Below, piece by piece: positions 1 to 8,307 of a stretch of DNA of 64,000 bases (positions are counted from its first letter, which is position 1; each line of letters opens with the position of its first letter). The notes beneath the pieces are model-generated. The model was not told where the DNA came from. It made no database searches and saw only the letters and a program-made list of their open reading frames with translations. The DNA is from Niveispirillum irakense DSM 11586 (GTDB taxonomy: Bacteria; Pseudomonadota; Alphaproteobacteria; Azospirillales; Azospirillaceae): NCBI RefSeq assembly GCF_000429645.1, contig NZ_AUCG01000016.1, positions 372,001 through 436,000 on the forward strand, written 5' to 3'. A program made the position numbers and the translations under genes.

Positions 1-1512
1 TGGGGCTATGCCACCATCGGCTTCTTCGCGCCGGAACCGCGCTATATGACCGGCCGGTCCACGCGCGAATTCAAAAGCATGGTCGCCCGCCTGCATGATG
101 CCGGGATCGAGGTGATCCTGGATGTGGTCTATAACCACACGGGCGAGGGCAACCATCTCGGCCCCACCCTGTCCTTCCGTGGCATCGACAATGCCAGCTA
201 TTACCTGCTGCAACCGCAGGACAAGCGCTTCTACCAGGATCATACCGGTACCGGAAATACCCTTAATCTCGCCCACCCCCGCGTGCTGCAGATGGTGATG
301 GACAGCCTGCGCTACTGGGTGGGGGAGATGCATGTCGACGGGTTCCGTTTCGATCTCGCAACAAGTTTGGCGCGGGAAGCCCATGGCTATGATCCGGGCA
401 GCGGCTTCCTGGATGCCGTGCGCCAGGACCCTCTGCTCTCCTCCGTGAAGCTGATCGCGGAGCCGTGGGATATCGGCCCCGGCGGTTACCGTGTGGGCCA
501 GTTCCCGTCCGGCTGGAGCGAGTGGAACGACCGCTACCGCGACACGGTGCGCCGCTACTGGCGCGGGGATGAGGGGATGCTGCCGGAACTGGCGGCGCGC
601 CTGACCGGCTCCGCCGACCTGTTCGACCATGACCGGCGGCGGCCCTGGTCCAGCATCAATTTCGTCACCTCCCATGATGGCTTCACCCTGGCTGACCTTG
701 TGGCGTACGAGGTGAAGCACAATGAGGCAAACCAGGAAGGCAACCGCGACGGGCACGACGCCAACTTCTCCAGCAATTATGGGGTAGAGGGACCGACCGA
801 CGATCCCGCCATCCAGGAACTGCGCCGCCGCCAGTCACGCAACCTGATGGCCACGCTGCTGCTGTCCCAGGGCACGCCGATGATCCTGGCCGGCGATGAG
901 CTGTTGCGCAGCCAGGGCGGCAATAACAACGCCTATTGCCAGGACAATGAGGTGAGTTGGACCGACTGGGAAGGCGCCGGGGAGCCGGGGGAAGCCATGA
1001 CCAGCTTCGTCACACGGCTGACCAGCCTGCGCCGCCAGCATCCCGTCTTGCGGCGCGGGCGCTTCCTGCATGGGCGGGAAGTGTCTGCCGACGGGGTGAA
1101 GGACATTACCTGGATTACGCCGCAAGGGCAGGAAAAGGCGCCCGAGCAATGGCGCGATGGCCGCGCCCGCTGCCTTGGCCTGCTGCTGAACGGCCGGGCC
1201 GGCACCCACCTGTCGCATGATGGCACGCCGGCCCATGATGAGGTGCTGCTGCTGATCATCAATGCCGACCACGAGACGGTGCCCTTCATCCTGCCGGCGG
1301 TACCGGTGGGCAGCGAAGGCCAGGAATGGAAATGCCTGCTGGATACGGGCAGCCCCACGGGCGCGCCAACTGAGCAGCCGGGGGAATGGCAGCCGGTCAC
1401 CGGCCAGCCCCTGCCCTTGCCGGGCCGCACCACCTGGCTGTTCCAACTGACAGAACCGGCGGCCCAGCCGGATACAATGCTCTCCGGCCCGGGAGGGCGG
1501 GCCCATGGCTGA
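1..1512 (+). CDS. glgX: Glycogen debranching enzyme GlgX (5' end outside window)
   Basis: Isoamylase-type GH13 enzyme that hydrolyses alpha-1,6 branch points of glycogen limit dextrins in the cytoplasm. The frame is open from base 1, so the N-terminal CBM48 domain and first barrel strands are missing; 503 residues are visible. The four GH13 regions come in order: DVVYNHTGEGN (region I), GFRFDLA with the nucleophile Asp near visible residue 118, AEPWD with the acid Glu near 154, and VTSHDGFTL with the third acidic residue near 226. The last 150 residues fit the C-terminal beta sandwich. The stop overlaps the next start by 8 bases, so the two genes are probably co-transcribed. The identification is firm because of the VTSHDG signature; the true start cannot be seen. 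Confidence 0.95.
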   Translation, partial: WGYATIGFFAPEPRYMTGRSTREFKSMVARLHDAGIEVILDVVYNHTGEGNHLGPTLSFRGIDNASYYLLQPQDKRFYQDHTGTGNTLNLAHPRVLQMVMDSLRYWVGEMHVDGFRFDLATSLAREAHGYDPGSGFLDAVRQDPLLSSVKLIAEPWDIGPGGYRVGQFPSGWSEWNDRYRDTVRRYWRGDEGMLPELAARLTGSADLFDHDRRRPWSSINFVTSHDGFTLADLVAYEVKHNEANQEGNRDGHDANFSSNYGVEGPTDDPAIQELRRRQSRNLMATLLLSQGTPMILAGDELLRSQGGNNNAYCQDNEVSWTDWEGAGEPGEAMTSFVTRLTSLRRQHPVLRRGRFLHGREVSADGVKDITWITPQGQEKAPEQWRDGRARCLGLLLNGRAGTHLSHDGTPAHDEVLLLIINADHETVPFILPAVPVGSEGQEWKCLLDTGSPTGAPTEQPGEWQPVTGQPLPLPGRTTWLFQLTEPAAQPDTMLSGPGGRAHG

Positions 1513-2515
1513 TTATGACCTCCGCCCCCTCCAGGTCATTGTTGTCGATAAGGAAGGCAACACACGGCGCCTGCTGCGCGGCATCCTGGCCCGGCTGGGC
1601 CTGGACAAGGTGACGGATTACGCCGATACGACCGACGTGACGGCAGCGATGACGGCCACGCCACCCGATCTGCTGTTCATTGATGCCGACGCACCGGAAA
1701 CGGACGGGCTGCGCTTCACCCAGATGCTGCGCCATTCCCAGGCGCCGATGAACCCGTTCCTGTGCATCATCGCCATGACCTGGCAGCCCACCCAGCCCCT
1801 GCTGATGCGCTTCACCGCATCGGGGGCTGATGATCTGATGGCCAAGCCGTTCAGCGCCAAGCAGGTGCATGACCGGCTGATCAACCTGATCGATAACCGG
1901 AAAAGCTTTGTCGTCACGGCGGATTATATCGGCCCGGACCGGCGGCGGCAGCCGCGCGAAGGGGTGCAGATCCCCCTGTTCAACGTGCCCAACACGATGC
2001 GGCAGAAGGCGATGGGCCTGTATGACCGCAGTAAATCAGCCGACGCGATCACCGACGCGCTGGAAGCGATCAATGTGCAGAAGGTGGTGCGCTGCGGCTT
2101 CCAGGTGGCGTTTCTGGTGGATTTCGCCGCCCCTGGCGCCACCAATGGCGGCGACCGGATGGCGCTGGAGCATCTGGTCCGGGCCGGCGCGGTGCTGGAA
2201 GACATGATGCGGCGGCTGAAACAGGATAGCGACCTGCGCCATCAGGCGGAAAAATACGCGCATACGCTGCGTGCGGGGCTGGAAGCCATGCGGTCCCACC
2301 CACCGGAACATCCCGTTGCCGATATCCAGGCCATGCACAAGGCCGCCCTGGGGCTGGCCGCCCTGACATCACGCCGCACCGATATCGCAGCGGTTGAAAC
2401 AGAAGTGCATAGCGCCGTCAGCACCTACCGCAGCCGCCTTGCCGAAATCGCCCAGGCGAAGGCGAGCGGTCAGGCAGCGGGGGGACAGCCGGCAGATAAA
2501 CCGGCTACGGAATGA
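1505..2515 (+). CDS. Response regulator receiver-domain protein
   Basis: A 336-residue protein with an N-terminal CheY-like receiver (about residues 8-130) and no DNA-binding or enzymatic output domain that I recognise. The probable phospho-acceptor is D60 in LLFIDADAPETDG, and the conserved lysine is in AKPFS. After the receiver comes the ADYIGPDRRR stretch that follows the receiver in a family of alphaproteobacterial regulators; the remainder (about 150-336) looks helical and ends in an Ala/Gln-rich tail. It overlaps glgX by 8 bases, which suggests translational coupling; whether it regulates glycogen metabolism is unknown. Downstream is an intergenic repeat and then a convergent gene. Confidence 0.8.
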   Translation: MADYDLRPLQVIVVDKEGNTRRLLRGILARLGLDKVTDYADTTDVTAAMTATPPDLLFIDADAPETDGLRFTQMLRHSQAPMNPFLCIIAMTWQPTQPLLMRFTASGADDLMAKPFSAKQVHDRLINLIDNRKSFVVTADYIGPDRRRQPREGVQIPLFNVPNTMRQKAMGLYDRSKSADAITDALEAINVQKVVRCGFQVAFLVDFAAPGATNGGDRMALEHLVRAGAVLEDMMRRLKQDSDLRHQAEKYAHTLRAGLEAMRSHPPEHPVADIQAMHKAALGLAALTSRRTDIAAVETEVHSAVSTYRSRLAEIAQAKASGQAAGGQPADKPATE

Positions 2516-2582
2516 TGCCCGTCTTCCTTGATCGTAATTGACCAAAGAAGGCTTCATGTGGAGAAGGCTAGGCGCTCCCTTA

Positions 2583-2689
2583 GTGTTTGTCAGGGTTAGG
2601 TTGGATCAACCTCCACCGTCACCCCGGCGAAGGCCGGGGTGACGGAAGTGAGGACAATGTCCGTTTCCACTTAAACCTGACGAACTTTA
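2583..2689. repeat. Dispersed palindromic repeat, family A copy 1 (MITE/REP-like)
   Basis: A perfect 13-bp inverted repeat (arms 2616-2628 and 2633-2645, loop GAAG) built on CCGTCACCCCGGC is flanked by diverged outer arms carrying GTCAGGGTTA (left) and TAAACCTGAC (right). The right half matches the right half of the element at 44790-44948 over about 50 bases, including GTCAGG.TTAA.TGGAA and CGGACAT when read on the minus strand. The element fills the gap between two convergent genes and abuts the stop codon of the CNNM gene, so its hairpin can also act as a two-way terminator. Confidence 0.8.
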
Positions 2690-3988
2690 GGCCTCTTCCT
2701 GGACATTGGTGGCGGTGACCAGCACCTTGTCGATACGGCGGCCATCCATATCCACCACTTCGAACCGGTAGCCATCATGCTCCACCAGTTCACCGGCGGC
2801 CGGGATATGGCCAAATTTGAACAGCAGGAAGCCGGCCAACGTGTGATAGCCGCCTTCCTCGTCCCGCAGGCTCTTAAGGCCGAGATGGGCTTCCACCTCC
2901 TCCACCGCCATCATGCCATCGATCAGCAGGGAGCCATCGGCGCGGCGGACAATATCGGCATCATCATCATCGAAATCGGGCAGTTCACCGGCAATGCCTT
3001 CCAGCATGTCGGTCAGGGTGGTGATGCCCTCTACTGAGCCATATTCGTCCACCACCACGGCCATCTGCTCGCCTGACTGTTTGAACAGTTCCAGCAGGCG
3101 CATCACCTCCATCCCGTCATGCACGATCAGGGCGTCACGCACCACGGGGTGCAGGTCGAACGGTGCGTCCTCCAGCAGCTTATGCAGGATATCCTTGGTG
3201 TGGACGATGCCGACCACATCATCCAGCGTGCCCCGGCAGACCGGCATGCGGGAATGGCCGCTTTCCCGGATGTCGCGCTTGATATTCTCCGCCGTGTCGG
3301 CAACGTCCAGCCACATCACTTCCGGGCGCGGGGTCATGATGGAACGGACGGTGCGGTCGGCCAGCCGCATCACGCCTTCGATCATCCGCTTCTCATCAGC
3401 GTTGAACACGCCCGATGCAGTGCCCTCGGCAATCAGGCTTTTCACCTCTTCTTCCGTCACGGTCTGCTCTGCCCGCTCCGGCACGCGCAACAGCCTCAGC
3501 ATCGCCTCGGTGGAGGCCCCCAGCAGCCAGACAAACGGGGCCGTGATACGCGACAGGCTTTTCATCACCGGTGCCGCGAAACTGGCAATGGCCTCCGCAT
3601 TGTTCAGGGCAATGCGCTTGGGCACCAGTTCACCAGCGATCAGCGACAGGAAGGTGATGATGATGACGACCAGGGCAAAGGCCAGTTCCTGGCCATAACC
3701 GGTCAGCATGGGGATCTCATCCAGCACCGGCCCCAGGCGGCCGGCGATGGTCGCACCACCCACGGCACCATTGATGACACCGATCAGCGTAATGCCAATC
3801 TGCACCGTGGACAGAAACCGGGAGGGTTCTTCCTGCAGGGACAGGGCGATGGCAGCGCCGCGCCGCCCCTCCTCTGCCATCTGCTGAAGCCGGATCTTGC
3901 GGGCGGAAACAACCGCCAGCTCCGACATCGCGAAGAAACCGTTGAGAAGGATGAGGAACAGGACAGCGGCGAGTTCGAGCGAGACCAT
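2687..3988 (-). CDS. Hemolysin-family CNNM/CBS/CorC membrane protein
   Basis: A 433-residue member of the TlyC/CorC/YtfL group: an N-terminal CNNM transmembrane domain (about residues 1-190, opening with a hydrophobic helix and the family motif NGFFAMSELAVVSAR), two CBS domains (about 205-330, around MTPRPEVMWLD and the following VVGIVHTKDIL), and a C-terminal CorC_HlyC domain (about 345-430). Relatives act in Mg2+/Co2+ homeostasis or efflux; the hemolysin name is historical. The frame extends upstream to 4126, but those 46 residues have no family resemblance, so I place the start at the ATG that directly opens the first membrane helix. No strong Shine-Dalgarno is visible there. It is convergent with the response regulator and divergent from the next gene. 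Confidence 0.85.
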   Translation of the reverse strand: MVSLELAAVLFLILLNGFFAMSELAVVSARKIRLQQMAEEGRRGAAIALSLQEEPSRFLSTVQIGITLIGVINGAVGGATIAGRLGPVLDEIPMLTGYGQELAFALVVIIITFLSLIAGELVPKRIALNNAEAIASFAAPVMKSLSRITAPFVWLLGASTEAMLRLLRVPERAEQTVTEEEVKSLIAEGTASGVFNADEKRMIEGVMRLADRTVRSIMTPRPEVMWLDVADTAENIKRDIRESGHSRMPVCRGTLDDVVGIVHTKDILHKLLEDAPFDLHPVVRDALIVHDGMEVMRLLELFKQSGEQMAVVVDEYGSVEGITTLTDMLEGIAGELPDFDDDDADIVRRADGSLLIDGMMAVEEVEAHLGLKSLRDEEGGYHTLAGFLLFKFGHIPAAGELVEHDGYRFEVVDMDGRRIDKVLVTATNVQEEA

Positions 3989-4269
3989 CTTGTGCGGCAG
4001 GTGACGCGAGCCAGGAAGCAGCCCGCCCCACATCCTACCGCATCGCGGTGGAAATGCGAGGGCGGTTGCGGGACAGGATACGGAATTCCCGCTTCGGGGG
4101 CGGCGCCATACCGATCCGCCTGTCACGGTTGGAACGGGAACCAGCCAGAAGCGATAGACCGCAAGTGTGGCGCAACCAGGGCCGGGGTGGCGGCGTTATT
4201 GCCTCACCCTTCTTCCCCGGCCTTCATGCGAATGAAGAAAAGGGTGCCGGCTTCATCCAGGTTTCCCCC

Positions 4270-5127
4270 ATGTCGCACGTCGCCTTCACCGCCCGCCAGC
4301 CTGCCGCCATTACCGCCACCCCAGTGCGCCTGGGCGCCCTGCGCCTGGCCAACCGACGGGTCGTGATGCCGGCAATCCGGTGCCAGACAAGTTTGGGGCA
4401 AGTGGCCACCCTGGCGATGATGGAACATTACGCTGCCAATGCCGATGCCGGCCTGCTGCTGACCGAGGCGACCTATACGCTGGAAGGCGGACGGCGCCAC
4501 CCCAACGCCCCCGGCATTCATAGCGCCGAGCAGGTTGTCGCCTGGCAGGGGGTCACCGATGCCGTACATCAGGCCGGGGGGCGGATCGCGCTGCATGTGG
4601 TCCATAGCGGACATGGCGACATGGCAAGTGCCCATATCGCTGCCGCCGCGCAGCGGGCGCGCCGTGCCGGGTTTGATGCGATGGAGATTGACGCCACCGT
4701 CACCAGTTGTTTCGGCCTGCAACTGGCGTCAGGGAATTGTAACGGGCTGGTTGATGCGGTTGATGCCGCCATGGCCGTGATGGGGGCCAGCCGCGTTGGT
4801 GTCCGCCTGGGATTGAACGGCGCCTGCCCGATGGGCCGCCCAGGCGAGGCGATGCGCATCACCGCCGATGCCATCGTGGCGATGGAAAGGCTGCGTCCGG
4901 CCTTTCTGCATCTTCTGGCCCCACTGGCCGCCGATGACATGGCAGCTCTGGCCCGCAGCCTTTTCCAGGGCAGGGTTATCCTGAATGCGGGACTGGGGCA
5001 CGATAGTGTGGGGCGGATGCTGGATACCGGGATGATCGACGCCGCGACCTTCATGGCCAAGCCCCCGGTCGCGAATGATCTTTTCAGCCGCGCGGTCCCT
5101 CGGGCTCCCCTGCTGGCGGCAGAATAA
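4270..5127 (+). CDS. Reduced old-yellow-enzyme-like (NADH:flavin oxidoreductase family) protein
   Basis: A 285-residue protein that resembles FMN-dependent OYE/NemA oxidoreductases: LGALRLANRRVVMPA near the N terminus, a helix with LLLTEATY, GFDAMEID where OYEs have the substrate-binding His, GVRLGL in the position of GVRLSP, and FMAKPPVANDLFSR where GRPFIANPDL is expected. It is about 75 residues shorter than usual. The HxGR loop reads HSGHGDM, the HGANGYL region and the GR before the C-terminal loop are lost, and the barrel is contracted. It is therefore related to OYEs but may not bind FMN or catalyse the usual alkene reduction. The frame extends back to 4048, but the homologous part starts right after the ATG at 4270, with CCAGG upstream. 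Confidence 0.7.
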   Translation: MSHVAFTARQPAAITATPVRLGALRLANRRVVMPAIRCQTSLGQVATLAMMEHYAANADAGLLLTEATYTLEGGRRHPNAPGIHSAEQVVAWQGVTDAVHQAGGRIALHVVHSGHGDMASAHIAAAAQRARRAGFDAMEIDATVTSCFGLQLASGNCNGLVDAVDAAMAVMGASRVGVRLGLNGACPMGRPGEAMRITADAIVAMERLRPAFLHLLAPLAADDMAALARSLFQGRVILNAGLGHDSVGRMLDTGMIDAATFMAKPPVANDLFSRAVPRAPLLAAE

Positions 5128-5164
5128 TCGGGTGCCACGACAGGGACATAGAGAGTGGCACAAC

Positions 5165-5200
5165 ACAAAGCCCCGCGGACCCGGTCCGGCGGGGCTTTGT
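5165..5200. terminator. Hairpin terminator between convergent genes
   Basis: A perfect 12-bp stem pairs ACAAAGCCCCGC (5165-5176) with its complement (5189-5200), with a second small palindrome in the loop. It sits 38 bases after the OYE-like stop and 42 bases before the end of the convergent small gene. There is only a short T tract on either side. Confidence 0.65.
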
Positions 5201-5241
5201 CTATCTACTTAAAGCCGGGGACTTGGGCCGCCGGGGCCCGG

Positions 5242-5496
5242 TCAGGCAGCGGCCAGACCGGACGGCAGCGGGCCGCAATCATTGCCCACGATACGGCATG
5301 CCATGACACGGACCATGCTGAACACATCTTCAGCCGCCACACCATCGCGGGCCAGAAGCAGGTGCATGATCGGATCGTCCATCAACTCGTGCAAACTGGG
5401 TTCACGGCGGTCCGCAGCGTTCAGGTCCGGCAGATGGACACCCATCATGGCGTCTTCACCTGCAATAGCGGTGGGAGCGGTGGTCAGGTGCGTCAT
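5242..5496 (-). CDS. Conserved small hypothetical protein
   Basis: An 84-residue acidic protein with no recognised domain. The C-terminal half carries EPSLHELMDDPIMHLLLARD, followed by a predicted helix ending in VMACRIVG; similar short Leu/Asp-Pro motifs recur in small unannotated alphaproteobacterial proteins, as far as I recall. I chose the ATG at 5496 because AGGGAGAAG lies at ideal spacing; upstream in-frame ATGs at 5541 and 5580 lack this. A 16-base inverted repeat TGACAT-4-ATGTCA (5580-5595) lies about 85 bases upstream and could be an operator. Function unknown. Confidence 0.55.
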   Translation of the reverse strand: MTHLTTAPTAIAGEDAMMGVHLPDLNAADRREPSLHELMDDPIMHLLLARDGVAAEDVFSMVRVMACRIVGNDCGPLPSGLAAA

Positions 5497-5721
5497 CGCT
5501 TCTTCTCCCTCTTCCTGATCTGTTACGGTCTGCGTGTCCATGGTGGCTGCAAGAACGGCATTATCATGCGCCGGTTCCATGACATTCCCATGTCAAAAAA
5601 CATGTTCGCAGGGGCAACTATCCTTATGCGCCCCGCCACGCCTGTGCGGACATAGACCCACCCTATCTATTCAGTAAGACCGGGTCCGTGATCTATGTCA
5701 CCAATGGCCGGGCCAACCATG

Positions 5722-5756
5722 AAAAAAGCCACCGCCGACAGGAACGGCGGTGGCTT
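5722..5756 (-). terminator. Rho-independent terminator of rho
   Basis: A perfect 12-bp stem (5726-5737 with 5745-5756) closed by a 7-base loop is followed on the minus strand by a run of six T. It lies 45 bases beyond the rho stop codon, so the rho transcript ends at an intrinsic terminator. Confidence 0.85.
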
Positions 5757-5800
5757 GGCAGCGTGGTGAGGGGGCGGGCGCCACACGCACCCGCCGCCTA

Positions 5801-7069
5801 TCACTGATTCATGCTGTCGAAGAAATCGTTGTTGGTCTTGGACTGTTTCAGCTTGTCGACCAGGAACTCCACGGCATCCTGCGGGCCCATCGGGTTCAGG
5901 ATACGGCGCAGGATCCACATCTTGGCCAGTGAACCACGATCGACCAGCAGATCCTCCTTGCGGGTGCCGGACTTCTGGATATCCAGCGACGGGAAGACGC
6001 GCTTGTCGGACAGCTTGCGGTCCAGCACGATTTCGCTGTTACCGGTGCCCTTGAACTCTTCGAAGATCACTTCGTCCATGCGGCTGCCGGTATCGATCAG
6101 CGCGGTGGCAATGATGGTCAGCGACCCGCCCTCTTCGATATTGCGGGCGGCGCCGAAGAAGCGCTTGGGACGCTGCAACGCGTTGGCATCCACACCACCG
6201 GTCAGCACCTTGCCCGACGAAGGAACAACGGTGTTATAGGCACGGCCCAGGCGGGTGATGCTGTCCAGCAGGATCACCACATCGCGCTTGTGCTCCACCA
6301 GACGCTTGGCCTTTTCCAGCACCATTTCCGTGACCTGCACGTGGCGGGTTGCCGGCTCGTCGAAGGTGGAGGACACCACCTCGCCGCGCACGGAACGGGC
6401 CATGTCGGTCACTTCTTCCGGACGTTCATCGATCAAGAGAACGATCAGATAGACTTCCGGATGGTTGGTGGCGATGGAATGGGCGATGTTCTGCAACATC
6501 ACCGTCTTACCGGTGCGCGGCGGTGCCACGATCAAGGCGCGCTGACCCTTGCCCAGGGGGGCGACCAGATCGATCACCCGCGTGGTCATATCCTTCCGGC
6601 CCTTGCCGGTATTATCGACCTCGATCTCCAGCTTCAGCCGTTCATCCGGGTAAAGCGGGGTCAGATTGTCGAAATTGATGCGGTGGCGCACCTTGTCGGG
6701 ATGGTCGAAATTGATCGTGTTGATCTTCAGGAGCGCGAAATAGCGCTCCCCATCCTTGGGCGCGCGGATCTGGCCTTCCACCGTGTCGCCGGTGCGCAGG
6801 CTGAAGCGCTTCACCTGGGAGGGCGAGATGTAGATATCGTCCGGGCCGGGCAGATAGTTCGCTTCCGGCGAGCGCAGGAAACCGAACCCGTCGGGCAGTA
6901 CCTCCAACACCCCTTCGCCATAGATCGGGACATCATTGTCAGCGAGTTGCTTGAGGATCGCGAACATCATGTCCTGCTTGCGCAGGGTGCTGGCATTCTC
7001 GATCTGGAGTTCCTCGGCGAAGGCGAGCAACTCGGCGGGGGTCTTGGCCTTGAGTTCCTGGAGGTTCAT
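5801..7069 (-). CDS. rho: Transcription termination factor Rho
   Basis: Hexameric RNA-dependent ATPase/translocase that ends transcription of untranslated RNA. The 422 residues match the usual length (E. coli 419). Order: Rho N-terminal helical domain starting [15 protein letters not shown], cold-shock/RNA-binding domain (about 50-120, with [17 protein letters not shown]), then the RecA-like ATPase with Walker [11 protein letters not shown], Walker [17 protein letters not shown], the Q-loop [12 protein letters not shown] and the R-loop region [11 protein letters not shown] start at the internal ATG at 7069 because Rho proteins begin with MNLQELK; a 27-residue upstream extension is not family-like. 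A gap of 617 bases with hairpins precedes it, as expected for an autoregulated leader. Confidence 0.97.
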   Translation of the reverse strand: MNLQELKAKTPAELLAFAEELQIENASTLRKQDMMFAILKQLADNDVPIYGEGVLEVLPDGFGFLRSPEANYLPGPDDIYISPSQVKRFSLRTGDTVEGQIRAPKDGERYFALLKINTINFDHPDKVRHRINFDNLTPLYPDERLKLEIEVDNTGKGRKDMTTRVIDLVAPLGKGQRALIVAPPRTGKTVMLQNIAHSIATNHPEVYLIVLLIDERPEEVTDMARSVRGEVVSSTFDEPATRHVQVTEMVLEKAKRLVEHKRDVVILLDSITRLGRAYNTVVPSSGKVLTGGVDANALQRPKRFFGAARNIEEGGSLTIIATALIDTGSRMDEVIFEEFKGTGNSEIVLDRKLSDKRVFPSLDIQKSGTRKEDLLVDRGSLAKMWILRRILNPMGPQDAVEFLVDKLKQSKTNNDFFDSMNQ

Positions 7070-7686
7070 CGCGGGCTTATGGTCGGTCGGTCCAGAAGGA
7101 CCGGTTGCGGGGGAAGGCGGAAGGGAAAGCGCTGACGTGATGAGAAGCACGGGGACGACCAGTTCAACGGGCGGACCCGGGACCGGTGAGGCACCAGGCT
7201 GTCACCCGATGCGATTGCTGCTCCTAACGATCCGGGAACGGCAAAGGTTGCGGCCGGAGCCGCTGAAAGGTCGGGGCGTGTTCTGGTCTCGCGTCAAACG
7301 GCGTTCAGTATGGCGGGGAAGGACACAGCGATCACACCAGCCGGCATGCCGGCGGCGGAACACAGGGGAGTTAAGGATCGGTCGGGCAACCCCATCCCGA
7401 ATGGAGATGGTCTCCAAGACCACGGGCCGTCGCCGGCCGATGGCAGGGTGCGGCTGGCCGCAACCCGGAGGCGACCTAGCGCCCCTGGCTGTAGGGAGAT
7501 GGTTATCCTACCGATCATTACAAGTCAAAACAAAAGCTGCGCACCGGTGTCGCAGGCGCCACACCGGTGCGGGATGCGACATTGGAGAGACTATTTATAG
7601 CGCAATTGCGCGAAACCGGGGCTGTGCGAAACCACTTCTTGCTGTAATATAGGTGTCAAGGCTGGGTTAGCTCCGGATTGGATGCG
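7070..7686. other. Long intergenic region between divergent rho and the LuxR-type regulator
   Basis: I find no supportable gene in these 617 bases. In it are a 12-bp perfect palindrome GCGCAATTGCGC (7600-7611), a TATAAA hexamer on the minus strand (7594-7599) and a strong hairpin (7541-7570). The first bases on the rho side are GC-rich leader. On the regulator side there is an AT-rich patch with TAATAT (7645-7650). Promoters for both genes must lie here, but I could not assign convincing -35 boxes. Confidence 0.5.
7541..7570 (-). terminator. Hairpin with T-rich tail in the rho leader (possible attenuator)
   Basis: Perfect 10-bp arms GCACCGGTGT (7541-7550) and ACACCGGTGC (7561-7570) enclose a 10-base loop. 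Read on the minus strand, towards rho, the stem is followed by GCAGCTTTTGTTTTG, the layout of an intrinsic terminator. It is about 470 bases upstream of the rho start. It could be an attenuator in the rho leader or end a small RNA started near 7600; the sequence does not decide. Confidence 0.5.
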
Positions 7687-8307
7687 ATGCGTCTTTTGAT
7701 TGCCGATGATCATGATCTGCTGCGCGATGCGTTGCGTTCGCATTTTGAACGTGAGGCTCCCGGCACGATCGTCAGGGGGGTGGGCACGGTCAGCGAGGCG
7801 CTGAAGGCCCTGGATGACGGAATACCTTTCGATATCCTGCTCCTGGATCTGCGCATGCCGGGGATGAATGGCCTGAACGGCCTCGTCCGGCTGCGGGAGC
7901 GATATCCGTCGCTGAAGATCGCCCTGATGTCGGGTGAGGCGAAGAACGAGGATATCCGTCTGGCGCTGGCCCATGGCGCCGTGGGTTTCCTGCCCAAGAC
8001 CCTGCCGGGCACCGCCCTCCTCCAGGCCTTGCAGCGTATGCTGGCGGGTGAAATCTTCATGCCGGAGAATATCGCAGAGAACGCGATACAGGCCGGCACC
8101 AATGCGCTGAACGGCACCTTCACCAAGCGGGAGCGGGAGGTTCTGGACTTTCTGCTGAAAGGCCAGTCCAACAAGGAAATCGCCCGCGCGCTGGAACTGG
8201 AAGAAGTGACCGTCAAGCTGCATATCCGCGGCCTGTGCCGGAAGCTGGGTGCCAAGAACCGGACCCAGGCCGCGATGCGCGCGGTGGAGCTGGGCCTTGC
8301 CCGCTGA
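7687..8307 (+). CDS. NarL/FixJ-type two-component response regulator
   Basis: A 206-residue DNA-binding response regulator. Receiver domain at residues 1-120 with the acidic pair DD near 7-8, phospho-acceptor D54 in LLLDLRMPGMNG and conserved K104 in FLPK; a LuxR-type helix-turn-helix lies at about 145-200 (TKREREVLDFLLKG, SNKEIARALELEEVTVKLH). I use the ATG at 7687; an in-frame TTG lies 9 bases upstream. The last 11 bases overlap the next gene, which encodes a histidine-kinase-like fragment, so they probably act together. Its targets are not indicated by the sequence. Confidence 0.9.
   Translation: MRLLIADDHDLLRDALRSHFEREAPGTIVRGVGTVSEALKALDDGIPFDILLLDLRMPGMNGLNGLVRLRERYPSLKIALMSGEAKNEDIRLALAHGAVGFLPKTLPGTALLQALQRMLAGEIFMPENIAENAIQAGTNALNGTFTKREREVLDFLLKGQSNKEIARALELEEVTVKLHIRGLCRKLGAKNRTQAAMRAVELGLAR

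Noticed and set aside
2616..2645. Core palindrome considered as a simple terminator only
   Set aside because: A second copy with matching flanks at 44790-44948 shows it belongs to a dispersed repeat; termination would be a secondary effect.
3119..4366. Plus-strand frame of about 415 codons over the CNNM gene
   Set aside because: Shadow of the minus-strand gene; composition rich in His and Gln, no motif.
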